In this document: positions 57,949 to 64,000 of the stretch, piece by piece | How positions within the stretch are numbered: position 1 is the first letter of the stretch | How the letters are laid out: each line of letters opens with the position of its first letter | Assembly (NCBI RefSeq): GCF_024345975.1 | Contig: NZ_JAGQCD010000002.1 | Location: 160,363 to 224,362, forward strand | Origin: Cyanobium sp. Cruz-8D1 | GTDB taxonomy: Bacteria > Cyanobacteriota > Cyanobacteriia > PCC-6307 > Cyanobiaceae | Length of the DNA: 64,000 nt | Direction: 5' to 3' | The notes under the pieces: generated by a model | The model's input: the letters and a program-made list of their open reading frames with translations, nothing else | Told to the model about the DNA's origin: nothing | The model's database searches: none | Translations under genes and position numbers: made by a program

Positions 57949-59664
57949 TCAGCGGCTAAACACCATCGGCACCGGCGAGCTGCCGTAGCCACGGCCCCGC
58001 CAGAACTGGGCCTCAATCCAGAGCACCCCCTGGCAGAAGGCATCCACCTGGTCGTCCACACCGCCCCTGGGGGAGAAGGCCAGCAGCTCTTCCACCAGGG
58101 AGTCGGCCTTGCGGGCAAAGCGCACCTGGCCCGCCTCCACCAGCGGGGCCACGGCATGGGCGCGGGAGGCCTTGCTGCCCTTCGGCGGAATGGCGATCAG
58201 GCCTGGCACCTGGCGCCTAAGCAGCTGGCAGACCGCCGGGCCGTTCGCGGCGTCCTCGATCAAGACGGCATTGGGCCGCAGGCCCTGCCGCTCCAGGGAC
58301 GCCAACGAGGCCAGCAGAAACTTGATCACCCCCGGCAGGTCGAGCCGCTGCCGGTGGGCCCAGAGGGCCTCGATCTGCAGCTCCGCCCATGGGTCTGGGC
58401 TGCCCGCAGGGGTGTGAGTGGTATTCACACCCCTGCGGGCCCCTTGAACTCCTGCCGCGTTGGCGGCCAGCGCCAGACCCTGTCGCCGCGCCTCCACCGC
58501 CGGATGGCGCTGAGGCTCCAGCAGGCCCAGCAGGGCAAAGCCGCAGGCGTCGTTGTCCTTGCCGTCCTTGAAGCTCAGGTCGCAGCTCAGCACCAGCGGC
58601 GCGTAGCGCCGGGGCTGGCCAGGGGCGACAGGCAGGGGCGGCTGGAGCCACTGCTTGCGGAACAGCAGACCCTCGGCCGGGCTGGGGCGCTGCTGGTAGA
58701 GCGCATTCCACCAGTAGGAGCCCAGGCGGGTGCGGATGCGTTGCAGCACCGCCAGCGGCACCCGCTCGGGGCAGAGGGCCTCACCGGGCTGGCGCCAGTC
58801 CGGAACGCGGGTGCAGGTGGGCGGGATCGGCATCGCGATGCTGATCGGCTCGGCAATCGCCGGCAGGTTGAGCACGGTCCAGTGCTCGGGGTTCTCGCCG
58901 CCCTCGTGCCCCTGGCCCTCCTGGGCGAGGAGCCAGGCGATCATGTCCTGGTGGTCCCAGCGGGTCTGCACCACCACCTGGGCCGCCGGCAGCCACTGCC
59001 CGTCGCTGCTCTGGCCGGGCTCTGCCCGGGTGAACCACACGCTCTTGAGCCAATCGATCAGCCGTTCCCTCTGAAGAGCCGACTTGGCATCCTCCGGGCC
59101 CTTGTAGGGGTCATCGATGATCCCCAGGTTGTAGCCCTTGCCGGTGAACGGGCCTCTCACACCGGCAGCGATGCAGCCGCCGCGCTGGGGGGTGAGCCAG
59201 TTGCCCACCGCGGCCGAATCCTTGGAGAGGGCATGGCCTGTGAGGCGGTAGTAGTGGCGTGCCTCGCGGCTGTGGGCATAGGCCAGCTCCGCTGAGTAGC
59301 TGGCAATGGCGCAGAACAGCTGCGGGTGCTGGCTCACCCAGTAGGCGGGGAACAGGCGCGATACAAGAGCGGATTTACCAGCCCGCGGTGGACAGCAGAC
59401 GATCAGTCGCGTCAGCTGGCCATCGGCTACCTGCTGGAGAAGGCCGATCAGCAGCTCCGAGAAGCGGCTGAACTGGAAGCTGGGAAAGGCCCGGAGGATG
59501 AACTCACCGAAATTCCGTTGTTTGTCGATCGTTGTCGCCCGGTCGGGATCGTGAACACCCAGCAGGCCCCAATCAGCCCAGAGGTCGGTTGCGGGATCGA
59601 GGAGCAGCCCGCTGTCGCTGAAGGCAGGCGCCGCAGTCCGCAAGGTAGAGGCGATGCGGCCCAT
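57949..59664 (-). CDS. Terminase large subunit
   Basis: 571 residues; packages phage DNA using an ATPase and a nuclease. The ATPase has a Walker A-like CCPPRAGKS, a Walker B-type GYNLGIIDDPYKGPEDA and the coupling-region VVVQTRWDHQDMIAWLL. The RNase H-like nuclease shows SCDLSFKDGKDNDACGFALLG, IEDAANGPAV and RGGVDDQVDAFCQG with the three acidic sites. The ATG at 59664 overlaps the end of the extended small-subunit frame. The longer open frame upstream is not coding. Confidence 0.92.
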   Translation of the reverse strand: MGRIASTLRTAAPAFSDSGLLLDPATDLWADWGLLGVHDPDRATTIDKQRNFGEFILRAFPSFQFSRFSELLIGLLQQVADGQLTRLIVCCPPRAGKSALVSRLFPAYWVSQHPQLFCAIASYSAELAYAHSREARHYYRLTGHALSKDSAAVGNWLTPQRGGCIAAGVRGPFTGKGYNLGIIDDPYKGPEDAKSALQRERLIDWLKSVWFTRAEPGQSSDGQWLPAAQVVVQTRWDHQDMIAWLLAQEGQGHEGGENPEHWTVLNLPAIAEPISIAMPIPPTCTRVPDWRQPGEALCPERVPLAVLQRIRTRLGSYWWNALYQQRPSPAEGLLFRKQWLQPPLPVAPGQPRRYAPLVLSCDLSFKDGKDNDACGFALLGLLEPQRHPAVEARRQGLALAANAAGVQGARRGVNTTHTPAGSPDPWAELQIEALWAHRQRLDLPGVIKFLLASLASLERQGLRPNAVLIEDAANGPAVCQLLRRQVPGLIAIPPKGSKASRAHAVAPLVEAGQVRFARKADSLVEELLAFSPRGGVDDQVDAFCQGVLWIEAQFWRGRGYGSSPVPMVFSR

Positions 59665-59810
59665 CAGCCCTTGGCCTCCGGCGGCTTGATCGGGGCGCGC
59701 AGCAGCCCGCCGATCTCGGCGATCACCCGGAAGGCGCCCACCGCCGCAGAGAACTGCTCGGCATCCATCGCCCGGCGGGCGCAGTCGTTCAGCGCAAAGA
59801 TCTGCTCGGC
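59664..59810 (-). other. In-frame continuation of the terminase small subunit after a TAG codon
   Basis: Directly after the amber stop at 59811-59813, the same frame stays open for 48 codons: AEQIFALNDCARRAMDAEQF, then SAAVGAFRVIAEIGGLLRAPIKPPEAKG, and a TGA that overlaps the large-subunit ATG by 1 nt. This is exactly the helical C terminus expected of small terminases, so it was or still is part of that protein. Confidence 0.65.
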
Positions 59811-60185
59811 CTAGTGCCGGCGGCGGTCGGAGATCAGCTCCTCCACCATCCGCATCCGCGCCAGGTCGAGATAGCGATTGATGGTCTTGACGTTGCTCAC
59901 CCCCCAGCTTTCGCCTGCTTTTGCCCTGATCTCCAGCAGCGGCAGCCGCTGGGCGATCCACAGCTGGGCCTCGGCAATCCTCCGTTCGACTTCTCCAGCG
60001 GTGGCTCTGGGGGTCTGAACGTGATGGGGTGCTCGTCGCGGTGGGTTGGTCTGGCTTATCGGCCGGCTTGGGTCCACCGCCACCGGCTCCCACAGCGCTT
60101 CCCCATCGACGTCCTGCTGATCGGGTGCGGAGCGCAGCTCCTCCACTGGATCACAAGCGGCCTGGTGGTGGGCAGGTGGGGGCAT
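59811..60185 (-). CDS. Terminase small subunit, interrupted by an in-frame amber codon
   Basis: DNA-recognition subunit of the packaging motor. The 124 residues before the stop include the HTH region: ERRIAEAQLWIAQRLPLLEIRAKAGESWGVSNVKTINRYLDLARMRMVEELISDRRRH, then TAG. The expected oligomerisation helices follow in frame after the TAG. The full protein would be ~173 residues. Either a nonsense mutation has inactivated packaging, or the codon is read through. The ATG at 60185 yields MPPPAHHQAACDPVEEL. Confidence 0.7.
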   Translation of the reverse strand: MPPPAHHQAACDPVEELRSAPDQQDVDGEALWEPVAVDPSRPISQTNPPRRAPHHVQTPRATAGEVERRIAEAQLWIAQRLPLLEIRAKAGESWGVSNVKTINRYLDLARMRMVEELISDRRRH

Positions 60186-60189
60186 CAGA

Positions 60190-60564
60190 TCAGAACGGCA
60201 GCGGCTGAGTCTTCGGGGGGCGGATGGTCCAGAAGGGGTTGCCGCGCTTCTCCGTGGCGCTGCCCTGCTGGATGGACGTTTCCTTCGCGGCCTTGAGCTG
60301 CTGCTCGATCTGCCGCACCGCCGACGGGAACGCATAGCTCAACCGGCCAGGGCTGTGGCAGAAGGCCCAGTCGTTGTGGGAGAAGGACGGATCCAGCTGG
60401 CCGGCGACCATCGCCGTGCCGAGGGCCTCCAGCAACGGCTCGAGCTGCTGCTCCAGTTCTTTCTGCTGGGCCTTGATGGCGGTGACACGATCCAGCAGGC
60501 CATCGAGATCAGGGGCATCCGCGGCTGAGGCCGGGGGAGCAGGAGCAAGCAGGAGGTCCGCCAT
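60190..60564 (-). CDS. Hypothetical phage protein with coiled coil
   Basis: 124 residues: LDGLLDRVTAIKAQQKELEQQLEPLLEALGTAMVAGQLDPSFSHNDWAFCHSPGRLSYAFPSAVRQIEQQLKAAKETSIQQGSA, ending NPFWTIRPPKTQPLPF. Similar short proteins occur near phage replication genes and may be DNA-binding accessory factors (inference). It lies 4 nt upstream of the terminase small subunit. Confidence 0.6.
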   Translation of the reverse strand: MADLLLAPAPPASAADAPDLDGLLDRVTAIKAQQKELEQQLEPLLEALGTAMVAGQLDPSFSHNDWAFCHSPGRLSYAFPSAVRQIEQQLKAAKETSIQQGSATEKRGNPFWTIRPPKTQPLPF

Positions 60565-60669
60565 CGAGGAGCGCCGGAAAAGAAGCCCGGACAGATCCGA
60601 GCCCGTTCAGTCTAGTGGCCAGCAACTGCTAGCACAGGTGACCTGAATGGCTCGCGCTACTCCTGGCGC

Positions 60670-61362
60670 CTAGAAGGGCCTTGCAGCCAGGCAATAGCGG
60701 CTCCAGGCGGCGGCCCAGGCCGCCAGGCACTGCTCACGGCTGTAGAAGGTGCTGCCGAACGCCTCGCCGGGCTTGCTCCAGATCGTCTGGCCCAGCTCGT
60801 AGTGGTTCCCCTGGGCGGCCTCCAGCACCATGTAGCCGCCGAGCTGGGCGGCGGTGGAATAGGGCCGGCCGTGATCCGAGAGGGTCTTGAGGTCGTACAG
60901 CACCCGCACCTCACGGCCCCGCCGCTCACTCAGGGCCGGTGAGACGTAGGCGCCATCGAAGGCCCCGGCCAGGTTGCGGACCAGACAGCAGGTGAGCCGT
61001 TCGCTGGCGATCACCTGCACCTCCTCCCAGAGCGGCAGCTGCAGCAGCGGCAGGATCCAGTCCCGGTACTGGTGATGGCCCGGCAGCTGCTCCACATCCA
61101 GCAAGGCATCGACGGAGCTCCGGCCCACCAGGAAGCGGGCCTGGCTGTAGTGCTCCAGAGCCGCATGCACCGTGACGCCGCGCGGCTCCCAGATCGGTCG
61201 CTTGGCTTCGATCGATCGCTTGGCGGTGTCGTTCAGGCCATGGGCCAGCACACCGGTGATCGACACCGGGAACAGGTGATCGCCGAGCCAGTAGCGATGG
61301 GCTGACTCATCCCGCCAAAGGCCGGGAATGGGGTCAAGCCAGGTGGAGGTGGTGGTGAGCAT
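60670..61362 (-). CDS. PD-(D/E)XK exonuclease (RecB/Cas4-like)
   Basis: 230 residues with the RecB-nuclease motifs in order: the histidine in GVTVHAALEHY, the first acidic site in AGAFDGAYVSPALS, D-x-K in VLYDLKTLSD and the glutamine helix AAQLGGYMVLEAA. It likely trims DNA ends to expose strands for the Rad52-like annealing protein at 28110-29126, although the two genes lie at opposite ends of the visible prophage. The TGTAACG repeat region lies just upstream. Confidence 0.82.
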   Translation of the reverse strand: MLTTTSTWLDPIPGLWRDESAHRYWLGDHLFPVSITGVLAHGLNDTAKRSIEAKRPIWEPRGVTVHAALEHYSQARFLVGRSSVDALLDVEQLPGHHQYRDWILPLLQLPLWEEVQVIASERLTCCLVRNLAGAFDGAYVSPALSERRGREVRVLYDLKTLSDHGRPYSTAAQLGGYMVLEAAQGNHYELGQTIWSKPGEAFGSTFYSREQCLAAWAAAWSRYCLAARPF

Positions 61363-61441
61363 GGCCGTTTCAGTTGTGACGCGGTGTGACGGTGGCCGTA
61401 ACAGCCGAGATGGCCGACCGGCAGAGGCTTCTGGGGGTGCC

Positions 61442-61570
61442 TGTAACGATGTAACGCTTTTTCAGATATAGAAGCATTAGCAAGCAGCAGTGCCAAACCA
61501 AGAGGGTGTGCATTCGTCTTTGAATTCATAGGGGGGCTCTATGTGCTCCCTGGAGCGTTACATCGTTACA
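61442..61570. promoter_or_regulatory. Large TGTAACG inverted-repeat region (operator or origin)
   Basis: TGTAACGATGTAACGC (61442-61457), itself two direct TGTAACG copies, is repeated in perfect inverse as GCGTTACATCGTTACA (61555-61570) across a 97-nt, AT-richer spacer. More partial copies flank it (GTAACAG near 61400, TTGTAACGG near 61635). This array lies between the primase-helicase and exonuclease genes, a good place for a repressor operator pair or a replication origin with iterons. No gene is supported in 61363-61650. Confidence 0.55.
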
Positions 61571-61650
61571 ACCGCTCAAATCGACTGCGGGGCAATAGAT
61601 TTCGGCGTTACCGCTGCTGTTATGTCTGGCCGATTTGTAACGGCTTTGGG

Positions 61651-64000
61651 TTACAGCACGTCTAGGGGAAGCGAAACGGCGCGGCTGACCATGCCGGCGC
61701 CACAGAAGCGCACCGGTCCGGCCCGTGCCGCACCAGCCAGTCGCAACAGCACCACCGGCCAGCTGTTCTGCCAGGCGGTATCGGCGAGGAACTGCTCGAT
61801 GGCCTTGGCGGTGTTGCTCACCAGCAGGCGGTCCTGGTCCACCCGCAGGCCATGGCGCCCCAGGGTCTGGGCTGCCAGGCCAGGGCTCACGTCGATGCAG
61901 GTGGTGTGGCAAGCCGCCAGCTCCACCAGTTCGCCGATGGTGCGGGTGACGGGCTTGTCGTCGGTCTCCACCCGCACCTGGCGCTGCAGGATCGTCTGAA
62001 TACAGCGGGCCTCGTCTGGGACTTCGGTGCTCTGGCTGTAGCTGTCCCAGTTGTGATACTCAATGCACTCCTCAGCCTCCTTCTGGCTGGGCACCGCATC
62101 GCTGAGCAGCGACCAGGCGCCGGCCATCAAGGTGCCGTACTGATCCCCCAGGCGCTGGGAATCAAAGTGGCGGGCGGCAGCCGCGGTGAAGACCACGACC
62201 GACTGGCGGATCACCGGGATCAGCGTCACGGTGCGGGCGATCAAGCGCCGCGCCAACTGCGGGGTGATGTAGCGCTCAAGATCCCGATCGAGGCTCTGCC
62301 AGTGGGCCTCGCGCTCCTCCTGGCCCATCTCGGTGGGGCTGCGCAGGGTGAGCTGGGCAAAGCGGCTCTTGTCGGCTCCCTGTTTGAGGGCGGTGGCGAT
62401 CGAGGACATCAGGAACATCGAGCGCACCCGGTAGCGGCTGACATCGCCGCTGGGGGAACCCTTGAGCATCTCGGCGCTGCTCTCGCTGCTGGCCACCCGC
62501 GCCAGAGAGAGGATCGCCTGCATCCGCTGCTGGTCGCCCCTCTCGTTGCTCTCCGCCTCATCAAAGACCACCGGCACGGCGTCCGAGCAGATGGTCTGGC
62601 GCAAGCCGGCCTCTGTCGTGGCGCCCGACACCGGCAGGCGCAGGTCGCCGAGCAGCGGCACCACGAAGCGATCGAGAATCTGGCTCTTGCCCGAGCCGGC
62701 ACCGGCGGTGAGCCAGAGGTGGGGCCGCCAGCGCAGGGCACCGCAGATCGGAGCCAGCACCACCCAGCCCTGCAGGAGGGTGCCGGAGGCGGGCACCTCC
62801 CAGCGGAAGCGGTTGGCGATGCTGACGATCACCGCCGCCTCCTCCACGGTTAGGGGCTTGACGCCGCAGGGCCCCTCCTGGCGTTCGAGGCGCTGGTAGA
62901 TGTGCCGCGAGCTGAACGGTTTGGTGATCGGGTGCTCCCCCTCGGGGGTGATCAGACGATCGCCGAGGTGCAGCACGGTGCGGCCCTCATCCCACCAGGC
63001 GCCGCGGCCGCGGATGCGCTCCACCGCAAAGATCCCCATCGCGGCGCAGCTCTTGTGCAGATCGCTGGCCGCGGCCGGCCAGTTCACACCGGTGCGGCTG
63101 GGGTAGAGGGTCTCCCAGTACTCCAGTGGTGCCAGGGCCACCAGATGGGTGGCGGTGTGGCAGCCGCGGGGCAGGCGGATCACCTGGCCGGTGCTGGCGG
63201 GTTGGTAGAAGTTCGCATCCGCATCGAAGCCCAGGCAGAGGAAGGGCGCTGCCGGCCTGGGTGCCGCCGCCGCTGCCGGGGCGTGGTCGCTGCCATCGGT
63301 AGCGGTGGGTGGGGGCGTCCATGGCTGGGCTGCTTTCGCCAGCTGCCGCGCGGCCTGCCGGGGCGTCCAGTCGGCATCAGCCAGGTCCCAGCCCTGGGGC
63401 AGATCCGCCGGCAGGGCCACCAGTTGCAGCTGGCAGTCGAGGGGATGCAGCAGGGCGGCCAGGCTCTCCATGGCCGCCACCCCGGCAGCATCGGCATCGG
63501 GCCAGAGCGTCACCGAACGGCCAGCCAACGGCGTCCAGTCCGCCTTGGCGATCGCCTTGGAGCCATTGGCCCAGCTCAGCACCACGTGCTGGGGGAACAG
63601 CCGAGCGGCCGCATCGGCCGTGCCCTCCCCCTCCACCACCAGCACCGGCGCTTCTGGTCGTTGGCCCAGGCCCGGCAGGCCGTAGAGCGGACGCGGTGCC
63701 GGCCAGTCGCAGGTGAAGGCGTCGCGGCGGCTTGGGCGATGCCAGTCGCCATCCAGCCAGACACGATGCAGGAAGGCCTTGCCGCCGCTGCGCAGCCGGA
63801 TCCGCTGGATCCAAAACAGCACCTCACCAGCCGCGTTCCGGTAGGCCCACTGGGCGGTGGCCCCGCGGTTCATCGGCGGCGGCGGCGCATCGGCAGGGGG
63901 CTTCTCGGGCATGCGCCAGGGCTTGCCATTGCGGCCGGAGCCCTGGCCGCAACCAGTGTTCTGCCCATCAGGCACCAGGCCAAGGAAGGCCTCCACCTGC
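61651..64000 (-). CDS. Phage primase-helicase (5' end beyond window)
   Basis: At least 781 residues; start outside the window. The N-terminal Toprim-type primase part shows VLVVEGEGTADAAARLFP and VTLWPDADAAGVAAME (DxD). The helicase part has Walker A LTAGAGSGKSQIL, Walker B PVVFDEAESNERGDQQR and SSIATALKQGADKSRFAQLTL as sensor/arginine-finger region. The layout matches DUF927/D5-like plasmid and phage replication proteins. It begins the leftward gene block, followed by the TGTAACG repeat region and the exonuclease gene. Confidence 0.85.
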   Translation of the reverse strand, partial: QVEAFLGLVPDGQNTGCGQGSGRNGKPWRMPEKPPADAPPPPMNRGATAQWAYRNAAGEVLFWIQRIRLRSGGKAFLHRVWLDGDWHRPSRRDAFTCDWPAPRPLYGLPGLGQRPEAPVLVVEGEGTADAAARLFPQHVVLSWANGSKAIAKADWTPLAGRSVTLWPDADAAGVAAMESLAALLHPLDCQLQLVALPADLPQGWDLADADWTPRQAARQLAKAAQPWTPPPTATDGSDHAPAAAAAPRPAAPFLCLGFDADANFYQPASTGQVIRLPRGCHTATHLVALAPLEYWETLYPSRTGVNWPAAASDLHKSCAAMGIFAVERIRGRGAWWDEGRTVLHLGDRLITPEGEHPITKPFSSRHIYQRLERQEGPCGVKPLTVEEAAVIVSIANRFRWEVPASGTLLQGWVVLAPICGALRWRPHLWLTAGAGSGKSQILDRFVVPLLGDLRLPVSGATTEAGLRQTICSDAVPVVFDEAESNERGDQQRMQAILSLARVASSESSAEMLKGSPSGDVSRYRVRSMFLMSSIATALKQGADKSRFAQLTLRSPTEMGQEEREAHWQSLDRDLERYITPQLARRLIARTVTLIPVIRQSVVVFTAAAARHFDSQRLGDQYGTLMAGAWSLLSDAVPSQKEAEECIEYHNWDSYSQSTEVPDEARCIQTILQRQVRVETDDKPVTRTIGELVELAACHTTCIDVSPGLAAQTLGRHGLRVDQDRLLVSNTAKAIEQFLADTAWQNSWPVVLLRLAGAARAGPVRFCGAGMVSRAVSLPLDVL

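Larger units (their letters stand above)
26014..64000. mobile_element. Prophage (one end at the tRNA-Val fragment, other end beyond window)
   Basis: From the tRNA fragment rightward the gene content is phage-like: Gp157, Rad52 annealing protein, collagen-like fibre, major capsid, scaffold-like protein, DUF4055-type portal, short sigma factor, large terminase and primase-helicase. No integrase, tape-measure or recognisable lysis cassette was found; an integrase could lie past the window end. The terminase small subunit has an in-frame stop, and host-like cargo splits the head genes, so the element may be defective. Confidence 0.85.

Noticed and set aside
26014..64000. TAG codon reassignment in the phage
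   Set aside because: The Rad52-like gene ends in a TAG at a sensible place, and only the terminase small subunit shows an in-frame TAG, so general recoding is not supported.
1..64000. CRISPR arrays, rRNA genes and insertion sequences
   Set aside because: No regularly spaced repeat-spacer pattern, rRNA-like stretch or transposase with terminal inverted repeats was recognised on either strand.

Overview
This window looks like the chromosome of a high-GC unicellular cyanobacterium of the Cyanobium/Synechococcus group, followed by one end of an integrated prophage. The evidence for the host is an nrtABC nitrate/nitrite ABC transporter, a ferredoxin-type nitrite reductase (nirA), two CnaT-like proteins (a cyanobacterial nitrate-assimilation family), siroheme and molybdenum-cofactor genes, and a cyanobacterial-style PEP-CTERM protein. 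No rRNA, CRISPR array or insertion sequence was recognised.

Positions 1-25,900 are chromosome. A nitrate-assimilation island comes first: nrtC (cut by the window edge), nrtB, nrtA and a cnaT-like gene on the minus strand, divergent from nirA. Transport and housekeeping genes follow (UspA, a fused osmolyte-type ABC permease/binding protein, an APC permease, an MpaB-type oxygenase homologue). A cofactor block comes next: a second cnaT-like gene divergent from a CbiX-like chelatase, cobA, moaC and moeA, then moaE, moaD and a MOSC protein. These supply siroheme to NirA and molybdenum cofactor to a nitrate reductase that is not in the window. From 17.9 to 25.9 kb there are three toxin-antitoxin pairs and an orphan PIN gene. 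Three genes in this half (DUF924, a GGDEF protein, a glutamine synthetase homologue) appear to have lost internal segments.

At 25,967-26,013 lies the 3' half of a tRNA-Val(UAC) gene with no 5' half. Its orientation makes it a chromosome/element junction, with the element to the right. From there to the window end is a prophage. Its rightward genes include a SLOG/YspA-like protein, Gp157, a Rad52-type annealing protein, a C39-like peptidase and several small proteins. The leftward block, read from the window end, encodes a primase-helicase, a PD-(D/E)XK exonuclease, terminase small and large subunits, a short sigma factor, a DinD-like protein, portal, a LysM-HTH fusion, a scaffold-like protein, major capsid and fibre/structural proteins including a collagen-like one. 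No tape-measure or integrase gene was recognised. A block of non-phage genes (AraC regulator, PEP-CTERM protein, HpsJ-like and DoxX membrane proteins) sits between scaffold and capsid, bracketed by duplicated phage genes.

Two patterns stand out. (i) Four prophage genes are preceded by a long inverted-repeat leader (copies near 30.5, 33.15, 35.7 and 45.4 kb). It has an invariant CAAGGG/CCCTTG pair, a near-identical 9-nt bulge in three copies, changing but still complementary outer stems, and a start codon 41-53 nt after the right arm. This looks like a structured RNA leader family. (ii) The phage sigma factor ends after region 3, with no region 4. The 9-mer TGGCAATAG occurs on the minus strand just upstream of the portal, scaffold, capsid and collagen-fibre genes without any shared -35 element, which suggests a T4 gp55-like late-promoter system. 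Both are inferences from reading the sequence and have not been tested.
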